The notes: generated from the letters alone by a model not told the origin. Numbered from the stretch's first letter, positions 1 through 4,867 are shown. The stretch: DNA of 7,629 bases from an uncultured Neisseria sp. (GCA_937919795.1 CALFOA010000477.1:1-7629); one strand, 5' to 3'. Program-made: numbers and translations.

Positions 1-612
1 ACATGAATTTTTAATATGCTCATTAGTCTTATTATCATACTTTATGAAGTAATCAGCTAAATGGAAAGCATCTCTGGTATGTTGTCCGTAATCATTTTGT
101 TCACCTTCATCTCGCTCCATTAAATCTTCTGCTTGTTCTAATGTCATTCCTATATCATTTATTAAAACATCTTTTCTAATAGTTGGGGATTCATATAAAG
201 AAATTTGATAAAAATTTTTACCATATATTTCTCTTAAGGCTTTTATTTCAGCATCATGTTTTAATGAGTTGATTATAAATGCTTTTCTACTGTTTTCTGG
301 ATTGGATCTTCGCAGAGAAGATATTGATTTAGCAATTTTGAAAGCTAAATATTTATTATCATATTTTTTTCTTAGATTATTTCCAACATCCATTAAATCT
401 GTGTAACGTTCAAATTGATTGTTATAGGATTCTTTAGATGAATGAACTTGTAAAAACTCTTTTGATACGTGAATTTCTGTTACGGAATATTTAAATTCGG
501 AATCAAGTAAAGATTTTAGAATGTTAGATAAAGACTTTAAACGGCAACCTACTGCTCCCACTAATCCAATGACTAAAAAATCATTCTTATGATTTAATAT
601 TTCTAAGTTCAT
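1..612 (-). CDS. Anti-phage dCTP deaminase (DcdV/AvcD-like), N-terminal 204 residues, partial
   Basis: The reading frame is open from an ATG at 612 to the window edge, so only the first 204 residues are visible. AAGGGG at 626-621 lies 8 nt upstream of the ATG and supports this start. Visible motifs are a P-loop-like GLVGAVGCRLKS (about 16-27), RYTDLMDVGNNLRKKY (69-84), RKAFIINSLKH (109-119), EIYGKNFYQISLYES (128-142), and ERDEGEQ followed by YGQHTRDAFHLADYFI (166-190). This order matches the N-terminal nucleotide-kinase-like domain of the DcdV/AvcD family as I know it. In that family a C-terminal zinc deaminase domain (HAE and PCxxC) depletes dCTP/dCMP during phage infection; that domain would lie beyond base 1 and is not seen. 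The gene is strikingly AT-rich (roughly a quarter GC in places) beside moderate-GC neighbours, which suggests horizontal acquisition. Alternative: another P-loop/dCMP-deaminase-like fusion. Whether the gene is intact cannot be judged. Confidence 0.8.
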   Translation of the reverse strand, partial: MNLEILNHKNDFLVIGLVGAVGCRLKSLSNILKSLLDSEFKYSVTEIHVSKEFLQVHSSKESYNNQFERYTDLMDVGNNLRKKYDNKYLAFKIAKSISSLRRSNPENSRKAFIINSLKHDAEIKALREIYGKNFYQISLYESPTIRKDVLINDIGMTLEQAEDLMERDEGEQNDYGQHTRDAFHLADYFIKYDNKTNEHIKNSC

Positions 613-653
613 TTAGACAACCCCTTATAAGTAATTGAAATAAAACCGCCATT

Positions 654-681
654 ATTATAATGCAATAATCCAAGCTGGAAA
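654..681 (-). promoter_or_regulatory. Candidate promoter of the dCTP deaminase gene
   Basis: On the - strand a perfect TATAAT (659-654) follows TTTCCA (681-676, 4/6 to TTGACA) with a 16-nt spacer. It would start transcription about 35 nt before the ATG at 612, just upstream of the AAGGGG ribosome site. A second TATAAT (701-696) has no good -35 box. The surroundings are AT-rich, so chance matches are likely. DcdV/AvcD loci elsewhere carry an upstream regulatory RNA (AvcI). Only about 120 bp of unique sequence (613-732) separates this gene from the repeat array, and I see no recognisable AvcI in it. Confidence 0.35.
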
Positions 682-732
682 TATTTTTCTAGTTAATTAT
701 AATCTTGATTTATGGCATGCTGTTACTTTATA

Positions 733-855
733 CAAGCGTAGCCCGCGTGAGTAGGGTGCTGTGCCTTAAGGCACGCACGCGTTGCTTGAAGTTTTACCAT
801 CTCGTGCGTGGCGGGGCCACACACGCTACACATCGAATGATTATGCCTGTCTGAA
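733..855 (+). repeat. R1 repeat (about 124 bp), member 1
   Basis: Founder description of a family with seven members in the window. It starts CAAGCGTAGCC and contains the perfect palindrome GTGCCTTAAGGCAC (761-774). It then has an imperfect hairpin, GTGCGTGGC pairing with GCCACACAC, and ends in the DUS TGCCTGTCTGAA (844-855). GTAGC near the left end and GCTAC near the right end are short inverted matches. It encodes no transposase and no convincing protein, so it is a non-autonomous interspersed repeat. I do not recognise a published name for it. Confidence 0.85.
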
Positions 856-938
856 ACTCAAACACCCCCATCCTAACTTTCCCCCGCTGGGGCAGGGGAA
901 GGAATTGGTTGCAGATTAATCAAACAGTATTTGAGGAG
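856..938 (+). repeat. R2 repeat with C-run/G-run hairpin, copy 1
   Basis: Follows an R1 DUS. It carries ACTTTCCCCCGCTGGGG and GCAGGGGAAGG, which can pair as an imperfect C/G-tract hairpin, then an AT-richer tail with GGTTGCAGATTAATCAAACAG. It has no coding potential. Copies recur at 1370-1452, 1883-1966 and 2860-2938. Confidence 0.8.
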
Positions 939-1062
939 CAAGCGTAGCCTGCGCGAGTAGGGTGCTGTGCCTTAAGGCACGCACGCGTTGTTTGAGGTTT
1001 TGCCATCTCGTGCGTGGCGGATGCCACACACGCTACCCATCGAATCTTTATGCCTGTCTGAA
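939..1062 (+). repeat. R1 repeat, member 2
   Basis: Same structure as the member at 733, with small differences: CCTGCGCGAG in place of CCCGCGTGAG, and GGATGCC in the loop of the second hairpin. Its terminal DUS (1051-1062) is also the left arm of the DUS hairpin at 1050-1112. Confidence 0.85.
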
Positions 1063-1112
1063 AAACGGTTTTAGTTTCGTAGAAACTCGCAAGCTCGTTT
1101 TCAGACAGGCAT
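1050..1112. repeat. DUS inverted-repeat hairpin, 1
   Basis: ATGCCTGTCTGAAAA and TTTTCAGACAGGCAT form a 15-bp stem made of two facing DUS (1051-1062 and 1100-1111). A small inner stem AGTTTC/GAAACT lies in the loop. Such facing DUS pairs often act as terminators in Neisseriaceae. Here no gene is close enough to need one. Confidence 0.85.
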
Positions 1113-1143
1113 CATTATTGGATTCTTGTGATATTCAGTCCGC

Positions 1144-1242
1144 GTAGGTCGGATACTTGTATCCGACAATATGGCAAATATTGCTGTGTGTGGTCGAAAT
1201 TTCTGTAAGGCAAGCGTTGTCGGATTCGAGAATCCGACCTAC
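1144..1242. repeat. REPIN-like element A, copy 1 (99 bp)
   Basis: Outer inverted ends GTAGGTCGGAT and ATCCGACCTAC. Each end is itself a near-perfect hairpin: GTCGGATAC/GTATCCGAC at 1148-1167 and GTCGGATTC/GAATCCGAC at 1219-1238, each with a 2-nt loop. Two inverted REP-type hairpins around a short unrelated centre is the architecture of REPINs, which are mobilised in trans by RAYT transposases. No RAYT gene is present here, so assignment to that class is inferred from structure. Confidence 0.7.
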
Positions 1243-1246
1243 CGAG

Positions 1247-1369
1247 CAAGCGTAGCCCGCGTGAGTAGGGTGCTGTGCCTTAAGGCACGCACGCGTTGCT
1301 TGAAGTTTTACCATCTCGTGCGTGGCGGGGCCACACACGCTACACATCGAATGATTATGCCTGTCTGAA
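1247..1369 (+). repeat. R1 repeat, member 3
   Basis: Exact copy of member 1 within the second 514-bp unit; DUS at 1358-1369. Confidence 0.85.
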
Positions 1370-1452
1370 ACTCAAACACCCCCATCCTAACTTTCCCCCG
1401 CTGGGGCAGGGGAAGGAATTGGTTGCAGATTAATCAAACAGTATTTGAGGAG
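1370..1452 (+). repeat. R2 repeat, copy 2
   Basis: Exact copy of 856-938 inside the second 514-bp unit. Confidence 0.8.
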
Positions 1453-1576
1453 CAAGCGTAGCCTGCGCGAGTAGGGTGCTGTGCCTTAAGGCACGCACGC
1501 GTTGTTTGAGGTTTTGCCATCTCGTGCGTGGCGGATGCCACACACGCTACCCATCGAATCTTTATGCCTGTCTGAA
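1453..1576 (+). repeat. R1 repeat, member 4
   Basis: Exact copy of member 2 within the second 514-bp unit; DUS at 1565-1576. Confidence 0.85.
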
Positions 1577-1626
1577 AAACGGTTTTAGTTTCGTAGAAAC
1601 TCGCAAGCTCGTTTTCAGACAGGCAT
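1564..1626. repeat. DUS inverted-repeat hairpin, 2
   Basis: Exact copy of 1050-1112 in the second 514-bp unit; DUS at 1565-1576 and 1614-1625. Confidence 0.85.
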
Positions 1627-1657
1627 CATTATTGGATTCTTGTGATATTCAGTCCGC

Positions 1658-1756
1658 GTAGGTCGGATACTTGTATCCGACAATATGGCAAATATTGCTG
1701 TGTGTGGTCGAAATTTCTGTAAGGCAAGCGTTGTCGGATTCGAGAATCCGACCTAC
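1658..1756. repeat. REPIN-like element A, copy 2
   Basis: Exact copy of 1144-1242 carried by the second 514-bp unit, so it arose by tandem duplication and not by separate transposition. Confidence 0.7.
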
Positions 1757-1760
1757 CGAG

Positions 1761-1882
1761 CAAGCGTAGCCTGCGTGAGTAGGGTGCTGTGCCTTAAGCA
1801 CGCACGCGTTGTTTGAGGTTTTGCCATCTCGTGCGTGGCGGGGCCACACACGCTACACATCGAATCATTATGCCTGTTTGAA
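1761..1882 (+). repeat. R1 repeat, member 5 (degraded palindrome and DUS)
   Basis: The central palindrome has lost one G (CCTTAAGCACG) and the terminal DUS reads TGCCTGTTTGAA, one mismatch from consensus. The remainder matches the family. Confidence 0.85.
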
Positions 1883-1966
1883 ACTCAAACACCCCCCATC
1901 CTAACTTTCCCCCACTGGGGCAGGGGAAGGAATTGGTTGCAGATTAATCAAACAGTATTTGAGCAG
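1883..1966 (+). repeat. R2 repeat, copy 3
   Basis: Like copy 1 but with one extra C in the first C-run, CCCCCACTGGGG in the hairpin, and GAGCAG instead of GAGGAG at its right end. Confidence 0.8.
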
Positions 1967-2090
1967 CAAGCGTAGCCTGCGCGAGTAGGGTGTTGTGCCT
2001 TAAGGCACGCACGCGTTGCTTGAAGGTTTACCATCTCGTGCGTGGCTGGCGCCACACACGCTACACATTGAATCATTATGCCTGTCTGAA
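1967..2090 (+). repeat. R1 repeat, member 6
   Basis: Intact GTGCCTTAAGGCAC palindrome, with GTGCGTGGC then TGGC then GCCACACAC in the second hairpin. It ends in an exact DUS (2079-2090) that forms the left arm of the hairpin at 2078-2140. Confidence 0.85.
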
Positions 2091-2140
2091 AAACTGTTTT
2101 AGCTTTGCAAAAACTCGCAAGCTCGTTTTCAGACAGGCAT
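2078..2140. repeat. DUS inverted-repeat hairpin, 3
   Basis: DUS at 2079-2090 and 2128-2139 in inverted orientation with a 63-bp span. The loop differs from copies 1 and 2 (CTTTGCAAAAAC). It is the last repeat module before the DUF924 gene. Confidence 0.85.
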
Positions 2141-2180
2141 TATTATTGAATTCTTGCGATGCTCAGCTTGGTATGCAAGA

Positions 2181-2186
2181 TATAAT
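2181..2186 (+). promoter_or_regulatory. Candidate -10 box for the DUF924 gene
   Basis: A perfect TATAAT lies 78 nt before the ATG at 2264, in the unique sequence between the repeats and the gene. The nearest -35-like hexamer, TTGCGA (2154-2159), is 21 nt away, which is too far for a standard promoter. The call therefore rests mainly on the -10 box and its position. Confidence 0.25.
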
Positions 2187-2263
2187 GATTTTTTAAACGA
2201 TGAAAGCTTGCCGAAACAACGGTTCCGCTTTCGCCGCATACACGCTATCAAGGAGAAATAAGG

Positions 2264-2806
2264 ATGTCCCACCCGCAGGCGGTTTTGGATTTTTGGTTTG
2301 ATGAAGGCAATCAGGCGTTTTGGTTTGCTAAGGACAGCGGTTTTGATGCGCGTATCCGTGAGCAGTTTTATGGTGTGTGGCAGCAGGCGGTTTATTCGGA
2401 GTTGGATGGGTGGCGTGAGACTTTACGCGGGCGTTTGGCGGAGATTATTGTGCTCGACCAGTTTTCGCGCAATTTGTGGCGCGACAGTGCTTTGGCGTTT
2501 GCACAAGACAATATGGCGGTGGCGTTGGCACAGGAAGCGGTGCGCCAAGCGGGTTTTGCGGAGATGCTGCCCGCGGAGCGTCATTTTATGTTGATGCCGC
2601 TGATGCACAGTGAAAGCCGTAAAATTCATGAGGCGGCGGAGCGCTTGTTTGCGCGCTATACCACGCCGTATGCGTTGGATTTTGAGTTGAAGCATAAGGT
2701 GATTATCGATCGCTTCGGCCGTTATCCGCACCGCAATGAGGTGTTGGGGCGGGAGAGTACGGCGGAGGAGGCGGCGTTTTTGTTGGAGCCGGGATCGTCT
2801 TTTTAG
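2264..2806 (+). CDS. DUF924 family protein
   Basis: 180 residues, the usual length for the DUF924 family, whose biochemical role is not established. Recognisable signatures are LDFWF at 8-12, LDQFSRNLWR at 64-73, MPLMHSES at 111-118, and HKVIIDRFGRYPHRNEVLG at 144-162 followed by ESTAEEAAFL. Together these are diagnostic for the family. No signal peptide or membrane segment is visible, so it is probably cytoplasmic. The start is supported by AAGGAG at 2250-2255, 8 nt before the ATG. The gene stands alone between blocks of the same repeat families and may be monocistronic. Open frames on the other strand and in other frames here are shadows. Confidence 0.9.
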   Translation: MSHPQAVLDFWFDEGNQAFWFAKDSGFDARIREQFYGVWQQAVYSELDGWRETLRGRLAEIIVLDQFSRNLWRDSALAFAQDNMAVALAQEAVRQAGFAEMLPAERHFMLMPLMHSESRKIHEAAERLFARYTTPYALDFELKHKVIIDRFGRYPHRNEVLGRESTAEEAAFLLEPGSSF

Positions 2807-2847
2807 GGAAGGTGGTTGGATTTGATTATTTAGACTGCCGGATAAAA

Positions 2848-2859
2848 TGCCTGTCTGAA
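2848..2859 (+). other. DNA uptake sequence (TGCCTGTCTGAA)
   Basis: Exact DUS 42 bp after the DUF924 stop codon, continuing into an R2 repeat. It has no facing partner nearby, so it is a single uptake site and not a hairpin. Confidence 0.85.
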
Positions 2860-2938
2860 ACGCAAACACCTCCATCCTAACCTTCCCCCGCTGGGGCAGG
2901 GGGGAAGGAATGGGTTACAGATTAATCCAACAGCCTGC
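2860..2938 (+). repeat. R2 repeat, copy 4, with the strongest hairpin
   Basis: Lies about 50 bp after the DUF924 stop codon, joined to a DUS (2848-2859). CCTTCCCCC (2881-2889) pairs perfectly with GGGGGAAGG (2900-2908) over a 10-nt loop. It could impede polymerase leaving the DUF924 gene, although no T-run follows. Confidence 0.75.
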
Positions 2939-3036
2939 GTAGGTCGGATACTTGTATCCGACAATAGGCTGAATATTGCTGGGTATGGCAGAAATTTCTG
3001 TAAGACAAGCGTGTCGGATTCGAGAATCCGACCTAC
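2939..3036. repeat. REPIN-like element A, copy 3
   Basis: Same terminal hairpins as the other two copies, with a diverged centre (GGCTGAATATTGCTGGGTATGG in place of the sequence between the hairpins at 1168-1218). Conserved ends with a drifting centre fit selection or gene conversion acting on the REP hairpins. It is followed immediately by CGAG and an R1 repeat, the same junction as in the tandem block. Confidence 0.7.
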
Positions 3037-3040
3037 CGAG

Positions 3041-3164
3041 CAAAGGTAGCCTGCGCGAGTAGGGTGCTGTGCCTTAAGGCACGCACGTGTTGTTTGAGGT
3101 TTTGCCATCTCGTGCGTGGTTGGCGCTATACACACTACGCATCAAATCATTATGCCTGTCTGAA
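3041..3164 (+). repeat. R1 repeat, member 7 (beyond the DUF924 gene)
   Basis: The only R1 member outside the tandem block and the most diverged. It starts CAAAGGTAGCC, keeps the GTGCCTTAAGGCAC palindrome, and shows decay in the second hairpin (GGCGCTATACACAC). It ends in an exact DUS (3153-3164). It directly abuts a REPIN-like element on its left, as member 3 does. Confidence 0.8.
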
Positions 3165-3214
3165 AAACTGTTTTAGCTTCGCAGAAACTCGCAAGCTGGT
3201 TTTCAGACAGGCAT
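3152..3214. terminator. DUS inverted-repeat hairpin, 4, possible terminator
   Basis: Facing DUS at 3153-3164 and 3202-3213 form a 15-bp stem with AGCTTC/GAAACT-like sequence in the loop. TTTTTAT follows on the + strand, so it could end + strand transcription coming from the DUF924 gene about 350 bp upstream. The terminator role is inferred. Confidence 0.55.
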
Positions 3215-3253
3215 TTTTATATTGACTATCGTTATTTCAAATATGGCTACTAG

Positions 3254-3364
3254 TGTAGGTTGGGTTAGCCGTAGGCATCACCCAACATGGTTTGGGGTGA
3301 AGAAACGTATTTAGGGGAACGGTTGTTTTGTTGGGTTACGGCGTGCCGCCTAACCCAATCTACA
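3254..3364. repeat. REPIN-like element B (111 bp)
   Basis: Outer ends TGTAGGTTGGGTTAG and CTAACCCAATCTACA match at 14 of 15 positions as inverted repeats. Each end also folds alone: TTGGGT/ACCCAA (3260-3285) with an inner GCC/GGC, and TTGGGTTA/TAACCCAA (3331-3358). The GTAGGTTGGGTTAGCC type of end is widespread among bacterial REP sequences. It is a different family from element A but has the same paired-hairpin layout. Confidence 0.65.
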
Positions 3365-3370
3365 TTCACT

Positions 3371-3382
3371 TTCAGACAGGCA
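3371..3382 (-). other. DNA uptake sequence, reverse orientation
   Basis: TTCAGACAGGCA, the reverse complement of the DUS, lies directly after REPIN-like element B and about 105 bp before the DUF486 gene. It is unpaired locally. Confidence 0.85.
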
Positions 3383-3486
3383 TTTTATTACCGTAATAGC
3401 TTGTTGCGACCCTCAATCAAATATTTTCAAGTACGCTAAAAAAGGGTATCTTATCGGCGGTTTGTTTATTTAAAACGGAAAATAAA

Positions 3487-3831
3487 ATGCATTGGCTAGT
3501 GGTGGTGGGGTTGTTGTGTATTTCAAATGTGTTGATGACTTTTGCTTGGTATTGGCATATTAAGTCTGACCGCCCGCCGTTTGCGATTTGGCAGATTGTG
3601 CTGATTAGTTGGGGGATCGCGCTGTTGGAATACAGTTTTGCGGTGCCGGCCAATCATTTTGGCGCGCAATGGGGAATTAAGCCGTTTCAGCTAAAAATCA
3701 TGCAGGAGGTGATTACGCTGGCGGTGTTTGTGCTGTTTGCGGTGTTTTATTTGAAGGAAGGTTTCCGGCTGAATTATCTGTATAGCTTTTTGTGTATTAT
3801 GGGCGCGGTGTATTTTGCGTTTCGTAAGTAA
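3487..3831 (+). CDS. DUF486 (DMT-superfamily-like) inner membrane protein
   Basis: 114 residues, the normal size for DUF486 (COG3169). Four hydrophobic helices are visible at about 2-22, 34-53, 72-90 and 97-112. Family signatures include SNVLMTFAWYWHIK (13-26), SWGIALLEYSFAVPAN (41-56), QLKIMQEVITL (68-78) and the C-terminal GAVYFAF. Family members resemble half-size drug/metabolite transporters and probably work as oligomers in the inner membrane; no substrate is known to me. The ribosome site is weak (ACGGAAA shortly before the ATG), and the ATG was chosen because the conserved family N-terminus begins there. The gene converges on the - strand lipoprotein gene, with two hairpin terminators between. 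Confidence 0.9.
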   Translation: MHWLVVVGLLCISNVLMTFAWYWHIKSDRPPFAIWQIVLISWGIALLEYSFAVPANHFGAQWGIKPFQLKIMQEVITLAVFVLFAVFYLKEGFRLNYLYSFLCIMGAVYFAFRK

Positions 3832-3847
3832 TAATAGGGAATGAATA

Positions 3848-3879
3848 ATGCCTGTCTGAAAATTTTTTCAGACAGGCAT
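3848..3879. terminator. DUS-pair terminator after the DUF486 gene
   Basis: Tightly facing DUS (3849-3860 and 3867-3878) with AATTTTTT between them form a stem of about 15 bp. It lies 17 bp after the DUF486 stop codon. This is the classic Neisseriaceae arrangement in which an inverted DUS pair terminates transcription, here in this organism's own DUS dialect. Confidence 0.8.
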
Positions 3880-3903
3880 TATTGTATTGAGTGTTTAACT
3901 ATA

Positions 3904-3935
3904 AAAAACGGCCGGAATATCATCCGGCCGTTTTT
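3904..3935. terminator. Bidirectional intrinsic terminator
   Basis: AAAAACGGCCGGA (3904-3916) pairs perfectly with TCCGGCCGTTTTT (3923-3935) over a 6-nt loop. With an A-run on one side and a T-run on the other, it can terminate in both directions. It lies 15 bp beyond the stop of the - strand lipoprotein gene and is that gene's likely terminator, backing up the DUS pair for + strand transcripts. Confidence 0.85.
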
Positions 3936-3949
3936 GCGTAGTCTGCAAC

Positions 3950-4513
3950 TTATTTTTTGGCTGCTTTGGCCAGTTTGGCAGTACCCGCTTTATCCAGTTT
4001 GCAGTATTTGGTGACGATTTGAGAAACTTGTTTCTGTTCGCCGTTTACGGTGGTCACACCTTCTTGAGTCAGCATATTGCCGTCTACTTTATCAACATTG
4101 GCAGCATTGGCTTTAGCGGCTACCCAAGTGATGCCGTTGGCGGTGAAGACGTTTTGGTCGTCAGAACCTTCTTCCAGCAAGAAGAGATTAGGAGACAGTT
4201 TGTCTTGGTATTTCACTTGTGCTACTACAACGTCCTTACCTTGCAGGCCGTACATCACGGTTAAGGGGTTTTGGCCTTTATCACCGCATTTGTAGGCCAC
4301 TTCTTTTTTGCCGTCGATAGAATCTACCGCACGGGTTTTAGGCTGCGGTGCTGCGGGTGCGGCTGCTGCCGGAGCGGAAGCAGGAGCAGCGGCCGGTGCT
4401 TCAGCTGCGGCGGGTTGTTGGGTTTCAGCTTCGGCTTTTTTACCGAAGGTGGAACAACCGGTCAACAAGGCCAGCAACAGGGTGGCGGGGATAAGGGCTT
4501 TAGATGATTTCAT
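3950..4513 (-). CDS. Lipoprotein with Ala/Pro-rich linker and MliC/ACP-like C-terminal domain
   Basis: 187 residues. A lysine-bearing hydrophobic signal peptide ends in the lipobox LLTGC, with lipidated Cys20. An Ala/Pro-rich linker follows (about 28-58, with runs such as APAAAPASAPAAAAPAAP), then a domain of about 120 residues with two cysteines (Cys76 in VAYKCGD and Cys171 in TKYCKLD). Spacing of the two cysteines and the pattern of YxC, a short strand, then an ITWVA segment resemble MliC-type lysozyme inhibitors and the neisserial adhesin complex protein (ACP). That resemblance is by eye and not decisive. The tail is Lys/Ala-rich. GGAG 9 nt before the ATG supports the start. It is probably anchored in the outer membrane. 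Alternative: an uncharacterised neisserial lipoprotein with no lysozyme link. Confidence 0.8.
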   Translation of the reverse strand: MKSSKALIPATLLLALLTGCSTFGKKAEAETQQPAAAEAPAAAPASAPAAAAPAAPQPKTRAVDSIDGKKEVAYKCGDKGQNPLTVMYGLQGKDVVVAQVKYQDKLSPNLFLLEEGSDDQNVFTANGITWVAAKANAANVDKVDGNMLTQEGVTTVNGEQKQVSQIVTKYCKLDKAGTAKLAKAAKK

Positions 4514-4601
4514 GTTGTATTACTCCAGGTTTTGGATAAATGGACTTCTATCGGAGCATTAGTGGCGTGAAGTCGGTATAAAGTTCCGATGTGCCACGGA
4601 A

Positions 4602-4613
4602 TGCCTGTCTGAA
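4602..4613 (+). other. DNA uptake sequence
   Basis: Exact single DUS upstream of the lipoprotein gene and just past the terminator-like hairpin of aspC; it runs into the A-rich stretch that supplies that terminator's U-run. Confidence 0.85.
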
Positions 4614-4654
4614 AAAATAAAAACCTTTGAAACGTTTCTGCATTTCAAAGGTTT
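4611..4654 (-). terminator. Probable aspC intrinsic terminator, displaced by a MITE
   Basis: AAACCTTTGAAA (4621-4632) and TTTCAAAGGTTT (4643-4654) form a perfect 12-bp stem with a 10-nt loop. Read on the - strand, the stem is followed by TTATTTTTT (complement of 4612-4620), the pattern of a rho-independent terminator. It points the right way to end aspC transcription but lies 213 bp past the aspC stop codon, because the MITE-like element at 4655-4864 occupies the gap. Confidence 0.75.
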
Positions 4655-4864
4655 CTAGGGCGAGCTGACCATTCAGAATTATTCAGATTTTTTGTCCTAA
4701 GAATGCAGATGCAAGGCAATTACTCAAAGAGGGCGGCTTTACACGCTACGCTAGTAAAGCCAGCCAACACAGCAAGATTGAACATCTTGCGAGTATTTTT
4801 AACGCAGCAGATGCGTTTTTAGGGCGAAAAAGATGATGATATATGAGTGGTCAGTTCGCCCTAG
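4655..4864. mobile_element. MITE-like element, 210 bp
   Basis: The outer ends CTAGGGCGAGCTGACCA and TGGTCAGTTCGCCCTAG are inverted repeats matching at 16 of 17 positions. CTAG at both edges could be a 4-bp target duplication (the YTAR type made by IS5-group elements), or TA could be the duplication. Inside, GGCTTTAC/GTAAAGCC (4735-4761) and GCAAGAT/ATCTTGC (4772-4790) fold as hairpins. A longer imperfect inverted repeat (around 4686-4712 with 4800-4832) lets nearly the whole element fold. There is no transposase, so it must be moved in trans. It ends 3 bp from the aspC stop codon. Confidence 0.7.
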
Positions 4865-4867
4865 TAC

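Larger units (their letters stand above)
733..1246. repeat. 514-bp tandem repeat, copy 1
   Basis: First unit of a direct tandem repeat starting at CAAGCGTAGCC. Module order is R1 (733-855), R2 (856-938), R1 (939-1062), DUS hairpin (1050-1112), a short spacer, then a REPIN-like element (1144-1242). Copy 2 begins immediately afterwards and, compared line by line by eye, appears identical over the full 514 bp. No credible gene lies inside; the short open frames are repeated passively with the unit and lack ribosome sites. Confidence 0.95.
1247..1760. repeat. 514-bp tandem repeat, copy 2
   Basis: Exact-looking second copy of the unit at 733-1246, with every internal landmark shifted by 514 bp: DUS at 1358 and 1565, DUS hairpin at 1564-1626, REPIN-like element at 1658-1756. 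The lack of visible differences between copies 1 and 2 implies a very recent duplication or ongoing homogenisation. Unequal recombination at such long perfect repeats would make copy number variable; short-read assembly could also miscount them. Confidence 0.95.
1761..2166. repeat. Diverged, shortened third copy of the 514-bp unit
   Basis: Homology to the unit runs from CAAGCGTAGCC through R1, R2, R1 and the DUS hairpin (2078-2140), then fades after the shared TCAG at 2166. The terminal REPIN-like element is missing. Point differences are scattered throughout: one G is lost in the R1 palindrome near 1799, one C is gained in the R2 C-run, and the first DUS is degraded to TGCCTGTTTGAA (1871-1882). 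It is clearly older than the split between copies 1 and 2. Confidence 0.9.

Noticed and set aside
1144..1242. Correia (CREE/NEMIS) element
   Set aside because: The ends do not carry the TATAG-type inverted repeat typical of Correia elements; the paired terminal hairpins fit a REPIN-like layout better.
962..1849. Small open frames of about 60-70 codons inside the tandem array, on both strands
   Set aside because: They recur exactly with the 514-bp period, lack ribosome binding sites, run through palindromes and DUS, and use non-ATG starts; they are by-products of repeated DNA.
733..2166. CRISPR array
   Set aside because: The period is 514 bp, with long mosaic subrepeats and no short unique spacers; no cas genes are visible.
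2423..2875. Opposite-strand 150-codon frame across the DUF924 gene, and the + strand frame at 2298-2594
   Set aside because: Both are shadows of a gene with clear family motifs and a good ribosome site; the shadow proteins are Arg/Leu-rich with no recognisable domain.
2881..2908. G-quadruplex in the R2 repeat
   Set aside because: Only two or three long G-tracts are close enough together; a simple hairpin explains the sequence.
2830..3135. - strand 101-codon frame over the repeats downstream of DUF924
   Set aside because: It reads through R2, REPIN-like and R1 repeats and ends in sequence shared with the spurious frames of the tandem array.
4019..4562. + strand frames opposite the lipoprotein gene
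   Set aside because: They are Ala/Gly/Cys-rich translations of the antisense of an Ala/Pro-coding linker, with no start signals.
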